DNA of 64,000 nucleotides from an uncultured Oscillospiraceae bacterium (GCA_934512135.1 CAKSWT010000014.1:1-64000), one strand, 5' to 3'; positions 31,703 to 40,741 are shown, counted from the first letter of the stretch. The notes: a model not told the origin generated them from the letters alone. Made by a program: numbers and translations.

Positions 31703-32932
31703 TTATCGTTCCGCCCAGGAGAGAAGACTGGAATGGTCCTGGGAGGCGGCATCGTACTGCCAGGCGCTGTGCAGCAGCACGGCGGCGTCCCGGCGTGTCA
31801 GCGGCGCGTCAGACTCCGTGACACTGTAGATGCGAGACATGGCAGATACGGCAGAGGCGGCCCAGGCGGGGACGCCGTCATCCCGGCCCATGACTGGAGT
31901 GGTGTCGCTGTGCAGATTCAGCATGCCGCTGACCAGCTGGACGGCTTGGGCTTGGGTGATGGGCTCCTCGGGGCAGAGGGCAAGTCCGTCTCCGGTGGGA
32001 ATCCCTCGGAGATAGCCGCCCCGCAGGGCGGAGGTCACATAGCCCTCCAGCCACACAGGGGTGCTGGACGCATCGGCAAATCCGGTGGGGACTCCCTCAT
32101 CATCCGGTTGACAGCCGGTCAGACCGGCGCACATGGCGACAAACTGACCCCGGGATACGGTGGCATCCGGGGAAAATAGCAGCTGCCCGGATACGGTTTC
32201 TCCGGAAAAGAGGCCCTCCTCCCGAAGCCAGGTGGCGGCCAGCAGGGCTGGGTCCTCCGCCATGTCTCCGTAGGTTTGCTTGTCAGAGGGCTTTCGAATC
32301 TCGATTCGTACCGTGGCCTCCTGCGAGGTGTTTCCCGCCGGGTCTGTGACGGTGTAGACGAAGCTGTCCTTGCCTACCTTATTCTCCAATGGAGTGTAGG
32401 TGACGGTGCCGTCCGCTGCAAGACTGAGGGTGCCGCGGCCCGGCTCCTTGACAATCTGAACAGTGAGGGGTTCCTCCTCCGGATCGGAGGCCGTCAGCGG
32501 AACCTGGCCGGGAATATTCTTGTAGGTGACAAACTGGGAATCCTCAGCCACCGGGGGCTGATTGTCCCGCCCCCGGACCTTTAGGGTGGCTTGAAGCGCC
32601 TCAGTGCCGTTGGGACGAAGTCCCAGACAGGAGATTACTGCCTCTCCAGAGGCGTCGCCGGCAGGGTGAAAGGTCAGCTGAGAGAGTTGCGCCAGGGAGA
32701 GGGCATCACCGCATCGGAGCTGTCGGTTCCCCAGCATCAAGGCCCCCAAGGTTTCCTCCGGTACCTGCGTTAGGAGCACTCCCGAACAGGCGTCGGCGGA
32801 AAAGTCGGCGGAGGAAAAACAGTAGACGTCGTCCCAGGACACCGTGGTGTCTGCGGCCAGGGCGGAAGTGGATAGCAGCAGGGCCAGACAAACTGCCAGA
32901 AGGCTCCGGGCGGCAGGTGATTTTGTGTTCAT
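31703..32932 (-). CDS. Secreted protein with cadherin-like/Ig-like module and SLH domains
   Basis: The start at 32932 has TTGGAGG upstream and gives 409 residues; a longer frame lacks a site. Residues 1-27 are a signal peptide ending STSALAA. Residues ~120-200 form a cadherin-like tandem-repeat module (PVAEDSQFVTYKNIPGQ, GTLSLAADGTVTYTP, GKDSFVYTVTDPAGN). The C-terminal half carries SLH-type repeats: FSPDATVSRGQFVAMCAGL, TPVWLEGYVTSALRGGYLRG with CPEEPITQAQAVQLVSGML, and VPAWAASAVSAMSRIY with LTRRDAAVLLHSAW. It is probably held to the cell-wall surface by SLH binding to pyruvylated polymers. Function is otherwise unknown. Confidence 0.85.
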   Translation of the reverse strand: MNTKSPAARSLLAVCLALLLSTSALAADTTVSWDDVYCFSSADFSADACSGVLLTQVPEETLGALMLGNRQLRCGDALSLAQLSQLTFHPAGDASGEAVISCLGLRPNGTEALQATLKVRGRDNQPPVAEDSQFVTYKNIPGQVPLTASDPEEEPLTVQIVKEPGRGTLSLAADGTVTYTPLENKVGKDSFVYTVTDPAGNTSQEATVRIEIRKPSDKQTYGDMAEDPALLAATWLREEGLFSGETVSGQLLFSPDATVSRGQFVAMCAGLTGCQPDDEGVPTGFADASSTPVWLEGYVTSALRGGYLRGIPTGDGLALCPEEPITQAQAVQLVSGMLNLHSDTTPVMGRDDGVPAWAASAVSAMSRIYSVTESDAPLTRRDAAVLLHSAWQYDAASQDHSSLLSWAER

Positions 32933-32999
32933 AGCAATACCTCCAATTTGTTTTGCAGAGGTAGTGTTTGCCTGAGAAATAAAATTATTCCTCCCAACG

Positions 33000-33030
33000 A
33001 AAAAATGTGCGCCGCAAATTGCGGCGCACA
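33000..33030 (-). terminator. Terminator of the rodA-like gene
   Basis: TGTGCGCCGC and GCGGCGCACA pair around a 5-nt loop, with six U residues following on the minus strand. Confidence 0.88.
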
Positions 33031-33033
33031 GGG

Positions 33034-34182
33034 CTATACGGGAAGCTGTAGGTATCGCAGCTGGGAATCCGGTGACGGATGCATTCGAACGCTGGAGATA
33101 ACCCCCATGGCGATAAACAGGGAGAGGATAGAGGAACCGCCATAGCTGATAAAGGGCAGGGTCAGACCGATAACCGGCATAAGGCCCAGGCACATGCCGA
33201 TGTTCACGAGGATCTGGAACAGCAGCATGCCGGCAATGCCGATGCACATCTGACGATAAAAATAGCTCTGAGAGTGAACGCCAATGTAGATGATACGGAA
33301 AATAATGGCGCACAGCAGCGCAATGCACAGCACACAGCCCAGAAAGCCCAGTTCCTCTCCGATTACGGCGAAGATGAAGTCCGTATGCTGGGCGGGAATG
33401 GCATCTGCCTGCGTCAGGGTGCCCTGGTAGAGCCCCTGACCGGTCAAACCGCCTCCGGAAATGGCGCTGATGGAGCGCAGGGCCTGATAGCGGACGGAGG
33501 TGCCGGAGGGGTCAATGGAGCTGTCAAAGACCACCATGATACGCAGCTTTTGATAATCCTGAATCAGTGAGCTGCTCCACAGAATCGGGACCACTACCGC
33601 CAGTCCCGCCGCCGCGGCCAGAAACCACAGAATGCTGAAGCCGGCGGACAGGGCCATAATAATAAAGGTAAACACATAAATCAGGGCCACGCCGGCATCC
33701 TTAGAGATCACCACAATCAGACCTAAAAACAGCGCCGACAGAAACCCCAGCCGGAGAATACAGGGAATGGAGTTGATGCGCTCCTGATAGATGGAGCAGA
33801 TACGGGCCACCACAATGATGTAGATGATTTTACAATATTCCGCAGGCTGGACCATGAAGTTGATGCCGGGAATTCGGATCCAGCTCTTGTTTCCGGTGCC
33901 GTCGTCCATGCCGAAGGGATACAGCAGGGCGAGAAACAGGGCTGCCATAATCACGATGATTGTGGTGTGCTCCGCAAGAATTTCCATGTCCACAAAGGAA
34001 ATCAGAACATAGAGAACCAGACCGATGAACAGGGCGATCAGCTGCTTTTTGATGTAGTCCGCAGAGCCGTCGAGATTGGTGGCGCTGGAGATCATGACCA
34101 GGCCGAAAATCGAGACGGCCACACACAGCCCCAGCAGAATCCAGTCGGTGCGGGAAAAGAATTTTTTTACTGCGCTAAGCAT
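33034..34182 (-). CDS. rodA: SEDS family peptidoglycan polymerase (RodA/FtsW-like)
   Basis: The 382-residue integral membrane protein has about ten helices and SEDS hallmarks: SWIRIPGINFMVQPAEYCKI, the large extracytoplasmic loop with YQALRSISAISGGGLTGQG and PAQHTDFIFAVIGEELG, and GLMPVIGLTLPFISYGGSS near the end. SEDS proteins polymerise lipid II glycan chains together with a class B PBP. No PBP gene is adjacent, and the gene appears monocistronic with its own terminator. Its length and sequence fit RodA-like better than FtsW, but a SpoVE-type sporulation role cannot be excluded. Confidence 0.88.
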   Translation of the reverse strand: MLSAVKKFFSRTDWILLGLCVAVSIFGLVMISSATNLDGSADYIKKQLIALFIGLVLYVLISFVDMEILAEHTTIIVIMAALFLALLYPFGMDDGTGNKSWIRIPGINFMVQPAEYCKIIYIIVVARICSIYQERINSIPCILRLGFLSALFLGLIVVISKDAGVALIYVFTFIIMALSAGFSILWFLAAAAGLAVVVPILWSSSLIQDYQKLRIMVVFDSSIDPSGTSVRYQALRSISAISGGGLTGQGLYQGTLTQADAIPAQHTDFIFAVIGEELGFLGCVLCIALLCAIIFRIIYIGVHSQSYFYRQMCIGIAGMLLFQILVNIGMCLGLMPVIGLTLPFISYGGSSILSLFIAMGVISSVRMHPSPDSQLRYLQLPV

Positions 34183-34278
34183 ATTGGCTCCTTTCAGGGA
34201 GTTTCGCGTTTTTTCTCATTCTAGCATTTTCTCAGGCGGAAGTAAACAAGAAAAGGATTTTTATTTGCCCAAGGATGT

Positions 34279-34286
34279 GCTATAAT
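34279..34286 (+). promoter_or_regulatory. Extended -10 promoter for tsaE-tsaB-upp
   Basis: TGCTATAAT is an extended -10 element (TGnTATAAT). A clear -35 is missing. The tsaE start is 48 nt downstream. Confidence 0.55.
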
Positions 34287-34333
34287 AGTGTCCACGGAAT
34301 GAACCGCAGAACAACGCAGCAGGAGCCACGACT

Positions 34334-34774
34334 ATGGAGTTTTTTACACATTCGGAACAGGAGACAGAGCAGCTGGGAGAAAAGCTGGCAAAACAGTTAA
34401 AGCCGGGGACGGTCATTGCCTATGACGGAGACCTGGGTGCAGGCAAGACTGCCTTTACCCGGGGACTCGCCCGGGGGCTGGGAATCACAGACCGGGTCAC
34501 CAGTCCCACATATACCATTGTCAATGAGTACGATGGGGCGGTGCCACTGTTTCACTTTGATATGTACCGGCTGACTTCCTCCGAGGATCTCTTTGACATC
34601 GGCTGGGAGGACTATTTGGAACGAGGGGGAATCCTGGCGGTGGAGTGGAGCCAGCGGGTGGAGGACGCCTTGGAGGATGCCCTGCGGATTTCCATTCGCA
34701 AGGATCCCACAGAGGAGAACGGACGGAGAATTCTCATTGAAGGGGGAGAGAACTATGCGAATCTTGGCCTTTGA
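34334..34774 (+). CDS. tsaE: tRNA threonylcarbamoyladenosine biosynthesis ATPase TsaE
   Basis: The 146-residue protein has the Walker A motif GDLGAGKTAFTRGLA at about residue 33, VTSPTYTIVNEY, the Walker B-like LFHFDMYRL, and the final ILAVEWSQRVEDAL. TsaE is the ATPase of the TsaBDE complex that installs t6A37 in ANN-decoding tRNAs. AGGAGCC precedes the start. tsaB overlaps its end by 20 nt; tsaD and rimI, which often follow, are not here. Confidence 0.94.
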   Translation: MEFFTHSEQETEQLGEKLAKQLKPGTVIAYDGDLGAGKTAFTRGLARGLGITDRVTSPTYTIVNEYDGAVPLFHFDMYRLTSSEDLFDIGWEDYLERGGILAVEWSQRVEDALEDALRISIRKDPTEENGRRILIEGGENYANLGL

Positions 34775-35489
34775 ATCCTCGGCAAAGGCGGCCTCGGTGG
34801 CGCTGATGGAGGATGGCGTCCTGCTGGCAGAGAGCTTTCAGAACAACGGAAAGACCCACTCGGCCACGCTGATGCCCATGGCAGAGCAGGTGCTCCGGGA
34901 CTGCGGTCTTCGGGCAGGGGACCTGGACTGTGTGGCCGTGGCCAAGGGGCCCGGCAGCTTTACCGGCGTGCGAATCGGTGTGGCGGCGGCAAAAGGATTG
35001 GCCTGGGCCGCGGAAAAGCCTGTGTGCGGGGTCAGCACCTTGGAGGCCATGGCATATCAGATGCGGCATAGAAGGGGATTGATTTGCCCGGTGATGGACG
35101 CCCGGCGGGCGCAGGTCTATCACGGACTGTTTGAATCCGACGGCAGACACCTGACCCGGTGTACAGCGGATCAGGCCATCTCTCTGGAGGAACTGAAAAA
35201 AGAGCTGGAAAATGTAGAAAAACCGATTTTTCTGGTTGGAGATGGGACAAAACTGTGCTATAATACTCTATCGGAAGCACTGCCGCACCTGGTTCTGCCG
35301 CCTGCGCATTTGGAGATGCAGCGGGCCAGCGGCGTAGCAATGGCTGCGGAAGTGTTGGCAGAGCGGGGGGGACTGTCGGCGCCGGAGGATCTGACGCCCA
35401 ATTATCTCCGCTTGAGCCAGGCGGAACGGGAGCGGCTGAGCCGCTTGAGCCAGACATCGAATCAGGCTAAATTGAAAGGAGATTCATAA
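34755..35489 (+). CDS. tsaB: tRNA threonylcarbamoyladenosine biosynthesis protein TsaB
   Basis: The start at 34755 (MRILAFESSAKAASVAL) has GGGGGAGAG upstream inside tsaE. The 244-residue protein shows the ASKHA-fold TsaB features: NNGKTHSATLMPM, VAVAKGPGSFTGVRIGVAAAKG and CPVMDARRAQVYHG. It is the non-catalytic scaffold that dimerises with TsaD. Overlap with tsaE and a 2-nt gap to upp place all three on one transcript. Confidence 0.93.
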   Translation: MRILAFESSAKAASVALMEDGVLLAESFQNNGKTHSATLMPMAEQVLRDCGLRAGDLDCVAVAKGPGSFTGVRIGVAAAKGLAWAAEKPVCGVSTLEAMAYQMRHRRGLICPVMDARRAQVYHGLFESDGRHLTRCTADQAISLEELKKELENVEKPIFLVGDGTKLCYNTLSEALPHLVLPPAHLEMQRASGVAMAAEVLAERGGLSAPEDLTPNYLRLSQAERERLSRLSQTSNQAKLKGDS

Positions 35490-35491
35490 AA

Positions 35492-36121
35492 ATGGGAGAA
35501 CTGCATGTTTTAGATCATCCCCTGATCCAGCACAAGGTTTCTATCCTGCGGGACAAGAACACCGGCGTGAAGGAATTTCGAGAGGTCGTTGGTGAGATTG
35601 CGGCGCTGATGTGCTACGAGGCCACCAGAGATCTGCCTCTGGAGAACGTAGTCATTGAGACCCCCATTGCCACCGGCACATTTCAGCGCCTGGCGGGCAA
35701 AAAGCTGGCTATTGTGCCGATTCTGCGGGCAGGCCTTGGTATGGTGGACACGATTATTGATCTGATTCCCTCCGCCAAGGTGGGGCATATTGGGCTGTAC
35801 CGTGATCCGGAGACCCATAACCCGGTGGAATACTACTGCAAGATGCCCCCGGATATCTCCGAGCGGGAGGTCCTGGTGGTGGATCCCATGCTGGCAACAG
35901 GAGGAAGCGCCGCAGCGGCGATTACCTTCCTGAAGGGATATGGCTGTAAGAATATCAAACTCATGAACATCATTGGCTGCCCCGAGGGAATTGACGCAGT
36001 GCGGAAGGAGCATCCGGATGTAGATCTGTATATCGCCTGTGTGGATGAAAAGCTCAACGAGGACAAGTACATTGTGCCTGGCCTGGGAGATGCCGGCGAC
36101 CGAATCTTCGGAACCAAGTAA
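35492..36121 (+). CDS. upp: Uracil phosphoribosyltransferase
   Basis: The 209-residue protein carries the PRTase loop VLVVDPMLATGGSAAAAI (PRPP-binding) at about residue 128, PILRAGLGMVDTI, GLYRDPETHNPVEYY and the C-terminal uracil-binding YIVPGLGDAGDRIFGT. It salvages uracil to UMP using PRPP. An AAAGGAG site lies inside the end of tsaB. A terminator hairpin follows at once. The combination with t6A genes is a local arrangement and does not imply a shared function. Confidence 0.96.
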   Translation: MGELHVLDHPLIQHKVSILRDKNTGVKEFREVVGEIAALMCYEATRDLPLENVVIETPIATGTFQRLAGKKLAIVPILRAGLGMVDTIIDLIPSAKVGHIGLYRDPETHNPVEYYCKMPPDISEREVLVVDPMLATGGSAAAAITFLKGYGCKNIKLMNIIGCPEGIDAVRKEHPDVDLYIACVDEKLNEDKYIVPGLGDAGDRIFGTK

Positions 36122-36129
36122 AAACAAGA

Positions 36130-36169
36130 AAGCAGCCTCTTCGGAAAATCCGAAGGGGCTGCTTTTTTG
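36130..36169 (+). terminator. upp terminator
   Basis: AGCAGCCTCTTCGGA and TCCGAAGGGGCTGCT pair around AAA, followed by TTTTTT. Confidence 0.9.
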
Positions 36170-36175
36170 GAATAA

Positions 36176-36295
36176 TCAGTAGTCCTCGCGGCAGCGGCCG
36201 AAGATCTTATCCCAGAAGCCGATGAGCAGGCAGATTGCGCCGGCCAAGGTCAGAGATGCCCCGACGATTTTCAGAATAAAACGTGCCAGTTTCAT
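36176..36295 (-). CDS. Small membrane protein (39 aa)
   Basis: A minus-strand frame of 39 residues begins with a strong GAGGAGG site 7 nt before the ATG. It starts MKLARFILKIVG and has one hydrophobic helix (ASLTLAGAICLLIGFW), then a charged tail (DKIFGRCREDY). The pattern resembles small single-pass proteins seen widely in Clostridia, but I cannot name the family. It lies directly after a GNAT gene on the same strand and could be co-transcribed with it. Confidence 0.65.
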   Translation of the reverse strand: MKLARFILKIVGASLTLAGAICLLIGFWDKIFGRCREDY

Positions 36296-36327
36296 GGTAA
36301 GTCCTCCTCGTATAATAGATTTTTAGG

Positions 36328-37098
36328 TTAAAAACGTTTGATGCGGAACCAGTATTCGTAGGTTTCCCGGTATCCCAGACCGCGGTAGAGGGCCCGAGCC
36401 CCAAGATTGTCTGAGAGCACCTGGAGATAGGCCGTGTCGCAGCCCTGGGCCTTTCCTGCCTGCATAATGGCGGTGCAGATGTCAGCTCCCAAGCCCCGGC
36501 GGCGACAGCTGCTGTCCACGAAGATGTCGTAGAGGCCCACATGACCGCGCTCTATGACGCCGAGACCACAGGCCACCATGGCTCCGTTTTCCCAGATGGA
36601 TGCGGCAGCCACAGGGCAGGCGGTGTTTTGGAGCATAGCCGCTGCCGCGGCGCGCTGGGTGTCCGGGGTGCCGTTCATGGTGAGAAAGCCATCCAGCCAC
36701 TGCTGGGACATCTCCCCGGACACATCCACGGAGACGTTGGGCTGCCGGGAAAAGCGATTTAGATCGCAGACAAAAATATTGCCGTCCCGCTCTGTGGCGT
36801 AGCCTCGCCCATCCAGCAGGTCCTGACAGGCCTGGCGCCGCTTGTCATCCATGCCCTCATGGATCTTAAAAATGCACATGGACAGGCCGGATTTGCGATA
36901 CAGCTCCTCGACATAGGGAATCTTCTCGCTGACAGGCAGATGCTCCGGATACATGGGGTTGGCACAGTTGACCCGGTAGGTAAAGCCGCCGCCAAAGCGA
37001 ACGCTCCAGCCGTCATACATCAGGGTTTGCAGGGCCGGGAAGGCGTTGCTCTGCAGCTCTTCATAAAAAGAGATTTCTTCTTTCTCCAATGGAATCAC
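36328..37098 (-). CDS. GNAT family N-acetyltransferase
   Basis: The 256-residue protein has a long N-terminal domain without clear motifs (PALQTLMYDGWSVRFGGGF) and a C-terminal GNAT domain with GLYDIFVDSSCRRRGLGADI (motif A, RRRGLG) and LQVLSDNLGARALYRGLGY (motif B). The two-domain layout resembles acetyltransferases with a degenerate first GNAT repeat. Substrate unknown. The start at 37098 (MIPLEKEEISFYEEL) is the only good one, though the upstream site (GAAAGAGGACG) is moderate. Confidence 0.8.
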   Translation of the reverse strand: MIPLEKEEISFYEELQSNAFPALQTLMYDGWSVRFGGGFTYRVNCANPMYPEHLPVSEKIPYVEELYRKSGLSMCIFKIHEGMDDKRRQACQDLLDGRGYATERDGNIFVCDLNRFSRQPNVSVDVSGEMSQQWLDGFLTMNGTPDTQRAAAAAMLQNTACPVAAASIWENGAMVACGLGVIERGHVGLYDIFVDSSCRRRGLGADICTAIMQAGKAQGCDTAYLQVLSDNLGARALYRGLGYRETYEYWFRIKRF

Positions 37099-37158
37099 GT
37101 CCTCTTTCTTTCGGGTACTTTTATTTTACAGCGGAATGGCTGCTTTTGCAATGGGTAT

Positions 37159-37803
37159 TTAGAAGGCCGGCTCCAACAGCAGGGCCTCCAGCTGAGAAAA
37201 CGAGGTGACCACCGGCACACCGGCGGTGCGGAGGTCCGCCTCCGACTGGTGGCCCGTGGCGCAGAGAATGCAGCCGGTTCCCATGGCCTGGGCGGCTTCC
37301 AGATCGTGAAGGGTGTCGCCAATCATGACCATACGGGCCGGAGAAACGTGCTGCTGCCGAATCCAGGCCTTGGCTCGGTCCACCTTGCCCTGGGCCAGCA
37401 GGTCGTCTGCGGCCAAAATCTCCTCAAAATAGGAGCGAATCCCGAAACGCTCCGTATCCCGCAGAATCCCGTCCCGGTGGCCGGAGGAGAGGATCAGCTG
37501 ATGCACACCGGCCTGGCGGAGCTGCTCCAGCAGAGACTGGGTTCCCGCCTGCAAATGGTCAAAATATTTGGGGTAGAACTCGGCAAATTCCCGGCCGATG
37601 ACCTCCATGGGGACCTGGTGAAGGTCCAGGAGATGGGCGTAAAACCGGCTGATGGGCGTGTCAATGTATTGGTAGTACTGGTCCAGGGTAATGGCCGGAA
37701 GGTTCCGCTTTTTTAAAATGTCGTTGGTGGACAGAAGCGAGGCGTTTACGTCGTCTGCCAAGGTGCCGTTCCAGTCCCAGAGTACATAGTCGTAGGATCT
37801 CAT
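37159..37803 (-). CDS. HAD family hydrolase (phosphoglycolate phosphatase-like)
   Basis: The ATG at 37803 lies 9 nt after AAGGAG. The 214-residue protein has HAD motif I as VLWDWNGTLADDV (a DxDx[TV] variant with Trp before the nucleophile Asp pair), motif II at LILSSGHRDG, and motif III/IV at MIGDTLHDLEAAQAMG. The cap region is helical, as in subfamily IA phosphatases. It probably hydrolyses a small phosphate ester; the substrate is not determined. It reads in the same direction as argS, 68 nt downstream of it. Confidence 0.85.
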   Translation of the reverse strand: MRSYDYVLWDWNGTLADDVNASLLSTNDILKKRNLPAITLDQYYQYIDTPISRFYAHLLDLHQVPMEVIGREFAEFYPKYFDHLQAGTQSLLEQLRQAGVHQLILSSGHRDGILRDTERFGIRSYFEEILAADDLLAQGKVDRAKAWIRQQHVSPARMVMIGDTLHDLEAAQAMGTGCILCATGHQSEADLRTAGVPVVTSFSQLEALLLEPAF

Positions 37804-37842
37804 CAATCGCTCCTTACTGTGGGGGGAAGTGAATAAGGGGAC

Positions 37843-37863
37843 GGGGCGTACTTGGTACGCCCC
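37843..37863 (-). terminator. Hairpin after argS
   Basis: GGGGCGTAC and GTACGCCCC pair around a 3-nt loop just past the argS stop. The U-tract is poor, so read-through to the HAD gene is likely. Confidence 0.45.
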
Positions 37864-37871
37864 GCAAGCCG

Positions 37872-39641
37872 TTACATCTTTTCCGGGGCCTCAAAGCCCA
37901 GAAGATCAATGCAGGTCTCCAGCACCCGCTTGACCAGGGTAATCAGAGCGATATAGCCCTGCTGCTTTTTCTCGTCGGTCTCGGTGAGAATCCGCGTCTC
38001 ATGGTAGAAGCGGTTGACTGCGCCGCTGAGCTCATAGATATAGGCGCAGATCACATTGGGCTGGGTGTCCCGGTAGGCCAGCCAGAGGTTGTCGGCAAAC
38101 CGGCTCAGCTGTAGCATCAGGTCCTTCTCAATCTGATTCTCCGGGGGAAGAATGGCCAGATCCTGAGGAATCGTCCCGACCTTCTCCGCATACTTGGCGA
38201 GAATGGATTTAATCCGCACAATGGTATAGAGAATATAGGGGCCGGTGTTGCCCTCAAAGGCGGAGAAACGGTCCATGTCAAAGGCATAGTCCTTGGTGGC
38301 CAGATTGCTGAGGTCGCCGTATTTCAGGGCGGCCACGGCAATGATGCCGGCAATCTCATCCACGGCTTCTCCGGAAATAATGTTGTTCTCCAAAATGCGC
38401 TGCTTGACGGTGTCGGTGATCTCTGAAATCAGGTACTCCAGCCGCATGACCCCGCCAGAACGGGTTTTAAAGGGCTTTCCGTCCTTGCCGTTCATGGTGC
38501 CGAAGCCCAGGAATTGCAGCTCCGTCTCCGGGCGGATGATGCCGGACTTTTTGGCGGTGCGGAATACCTGCTCAAAGTGCAGGGCCTGGCGTTTATCCAC
38601 CACATAGAGGACCTTATCCGGATGGTAGTCCCGCTCCCGCTGTACCAGGGTGGCCAGATCCGTTGTGGCGTAGAGGGTAGCGCCGTCGGACTTGAGGATG
38701 ATGCAGGGAGGGACCTCCTTCTTATCCTGAGGCTCCTGGACATTGACCACCAGGGCGCCCTGGCTTTCCACCGCATATCCGCCGTCTTTGAGATACTTCA
38801 CCATCTGGGCGATATAGGGCTCTGCATCGCTTTCGCCCTTCCACAGGTCGAATTCCACATTGAGGTTTTTGTAGTTCTTTTTGAGATCCGCCACGGAAAC
38901 ATTCATCACATGGCGCCAAATGGCCATATAGCCCCGGTCGCCCTGCTGGAGCTTCAAGGTGGCTTCATGGGCCCGCTGGGAAAATGCGGCATCCTCCTTG
39001 CTGCGGGCGGAGGCGGCGGGGTAGATCTGCTCCAGCTCAGAAATGGTAAAGGGCGGGTTCTCCGGGTAATCCCCCTGGAAATCCGGGTCAAAATAGGGGA
39101 GGTCCGGCTGGCGGTCCCGGATGCCCTCGATGATAAGACCCATTTGGAGGCCCCAGTCTCCCAGATGAACGTCGCCGATTACACGGTTGCCAAAGTAGCG
39201 GTCAATGCGCTTGACGGCTTCGCCGATGATGGCGGGACGAATGTGTCCCACATGCAGGGGCTTTGCCACATTGGCGCCGCCGTAGTCAATGACAATGGTT
39301 TTTGGGGTGGCCTCTCCCTGAAGGCCGAAGCGCTCGGCATGGGCCATTTCGTTCACATAGCTTGAAACCGTCTCCGGAGCCAGCCGAAGATTGATAAATC
39401 CGGGCTTTACCGCCTCCACGGAGGCAAAGGAAGAGTCTCCCTGGAGCCTTTCGGCAATGGCCTCCGCAATCTGGATGGGGGCCTTTTTATATACCTTGGC
39501 GGCCTTGAGACTGCCGTTGCACTGATACTCGCAGAGGTCCGGCCGGCCGGACACGGACACCTGACCGTAGGCGGCGTCATAGCCCTCTGCCGCAAAGGCG
39601 GCAGAGACCCGCTGGGAGATCAGATCAATGAGCTTTTCCAT
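37872..39641 (-). CDS. argS: Arginyl-tRNA synthetase
   Basis: The 589-residue protein starts at ATG 39641. It has the N-terminal Add-1 domain, the class I HIGH motif as PLHVGHIRPAIIGEA, the region GTMNGKDGKPFKTRSGG (ArgRS often lacks a canonical KMSKS), and the DALR anticodon-binding domain at the end with RFYHETRIL. It charges tRNA-Arg. The upstream site (ACGAGGAAAC) is moderate. No riboswitch-like leader is seen in the short gap before it. Confidence 0.96.
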   Translation of the reverse strand: MEKLIDLISQRVSAAFAAEGYDAAYGQVSVSGRPDLCEYQCNGSLKAAKVYKKAPIQIAEAIAERLQGDSSFASVEAVKPGFINLRLAPETVSSYVNEMAHAERFGLQGEATPKTIVIDYGGANVAKPLHVGHIRPAIIGEAVKRIDRYFGNRVIGDVHLGDWGLQMGLIIEGIRDRQPDLPYFDPDFQGDYPENPPFTISELEQIYPAASARSKEDAAFSQRAHEATLKLQQGDRGYMAIWRHVMNVSVADLKKNYKNLNVEFDLWKGESDAEPYIAQMVKYLKDGGYAVESQGALVVNVQEPQDKKEVPPCIILKSDGATLYATTDLATLVQRERDYHPDKVLYVVDKRQALHFEQVFRTAKKSGIIRPETELQFLGFGTMNGKDGKPFKTRSGGVMRLEYLISEITDTVKQRILENNIISGEAVDEIAGIIAVAALKYGDLSNLATKDYAFDMDRFSAFEGNTGPYILYTIVRIKSILAKYAEKVGTIPQDLAILPPENQIEKDLMLQLSRFADNLWLAYRDTQPNVICAYIYELSGAVNRFYHETRILTETDEKKQQGYIALITLVKRVLETCIDLLGFEAPEKM

Positions 39642-39721
39642 GACAATGTTTCCTCGTTTCTCACATAATATTACACATCATTGTACCATAGAATTTCCCC
39701 GGTGTACAGGGAAAATACATC

Positions 39722-40510
39722 CTAGCGCTTTCGAAAAATATCCAGACTGTGGGCCGTGGCGCCGACCAGGTCCGCTTGTTCGCAGACGGTGAGATGGTAT
39801 TTGAGAAACATCTGAAATAGCGCCTCATCCGCCTCCAGCTCCTGGCGCAGGAAATAGGCAAACCCCTCTAGGGCGACGTAGTGGAGCCGCTCCACGGGAA
39901 AATCCGCCATCAGCCGGTCAATGTCGGATTTTCGCACCAGTTCAAACAGGTCTGAGGGCTTGGAGGTGGTGATAAAGGTCTCAGGATCCAGCATTCCCTC
40001 CTGAATCAGCCTCTGCAGATGGCCCTGACGAAACGCATATTCGATGATGCTGCCCTCGGCGATGCAGTAAGCCGCCATGATGACACCGCCGGGCGTTGTC
40101 ACCCGCAGAGCCTCGGAGATGGCCTGGTGCTTGTCCTCCCGGGTGAACAGATGGTAGAGCGGGCCGAGAAGCAAGGTTACGTCATACTGCGCAGAGTCCA
40201 GCATGGATAAATCCAGTGCATTGCCCTGAAGGGCCTGAATGTTCATGCCCGGGGTGATCTTTCTCCGAAGCTGGTTCAGGTTGTGGGGTAGAAGCTCCAC
40301 GGCAGTTACATCATAGCCCTCCGCTGCCAGGGTGATAGAGTACCTGCCGGTGCCTGCGCCGATCTCCAGCACCCGACAGCCGGGGGAGAGATAGCGGCGG
40401 AGATAGGCCATGGTTGTGGCATACTCCACCTGGCCCCGCCGGTTTCGAGCCAGGCGGCCGTCCTCGTCGTAGTGTTGGTAATACGCTGAGAGATAGTCCT
40501 TGGTTTCCAT
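39722..40510 (-). CDS. SAM-dependent methyltransferase
   Basis: The 262-residue protein has a class I methyltransferase core: GCRVLEIGAGTGRYSITLA (SAM-binding motif I) near residue 45, VTAVELLPHNLNQLRRK (motif II acidic), and DVTLLLGPLYHLFTREDKHQAISEALRVTTPGGVIMAAYC. The substrate is unknown. The start has AAGGAGG 8 nt upstream. The strong promoter at 40742-40770 reads toward it, but a strong terminator (40538-40577) lies between, so its expression depends either on read-through from that RNA or on a separate weak promoter. Confidence 0.88.
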   Translation of the reverse strand: METKDYLSAYYQHYDEDGRLARNRRGQVEYATTMAYLRRYLSPGCRVLEIGAGTGRYSITLAAEGYDVTAVELLPHNLNQLRRKITPGMNIQALQGNALDLSMLDSAQYDVTLLLGPLYHLFTREDKHQAISEALRVTTPGGVIMAAYCIAEGSIIEYAFRQGHLQRLIQEGMLDPETFITTSKPSDLFELVRKSDIDRLMADFPVERLHYVALEGFAYFLRQELEADEALFQMFLKYHLTVCEQADLVGATAHSLDIFRKR

Positions 40511-40537
40511 GGTTGTAGTCCTCCTTGTCTGTGAAAT

Positions 40538-40577
40538 AAAAAAACGGCGGTACAGGCAACCTGTGCCTATACCGCCG
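40538..40577 (-). terminator. Strong intrinsic terminator ending the structured RNA
   Basis: CGGCGGTATAGGCA and TGCCTGTACCGCCG pair around a 5-nt loop on the minus strand, followed by a seven-U run. Confidence 0.9.
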
Positions 40578-40735
40578 CGAAAAAACCGTCTATGGGTGCA
40601 AGGGCACCTGGAGATTCCGCCAAATGGGTATAAGCCTACGGCCTGACGGGGTGCACCAGTCAGGCTGAGTAGGCAGAGGTCGGCAAGATGACCGCAGAAC
40701 AGAAAAACTCATATGCCGTACCTCCCTTGAAAATT
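40538..40735 (-). ncRNA. Candidate structured RNA of about 198 nt, possibly 6S-like
   Basis: A near-consensus promoter and a strong terminator delimit this minus-strand transcript. Inside are GCCTAC..GCCTGAC pairing with GTCAGGC..GTAGGC (a long imperfect hairpin), GGTGC/GCACC around CCTT, and a GGTC/GACC stem. A 40-codon frame (MSFSVLRSSCRPLPTQPDW...) with a GGGAGG site also lies in it, but its Arg/Pro-rich sequence looks like translated structured RNA. Length, promoter strength and terminator fit a 6S RNA; a leader of the methyltransferase gene is the alternative. I could not match a named Rfam core from memory. Confidence 0.5.
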
Positions 40736-40741
40736 TGACCC

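Noticed and set aside
40590..40735. 40-codon protein-coding gene inside the structured RNA
   Set aside because: It has a ribosome-site-like GGGAGG, but the peptide is Arg/Pro-rich with no fold and coincides with RNA stems; RNA is the simpler reading.
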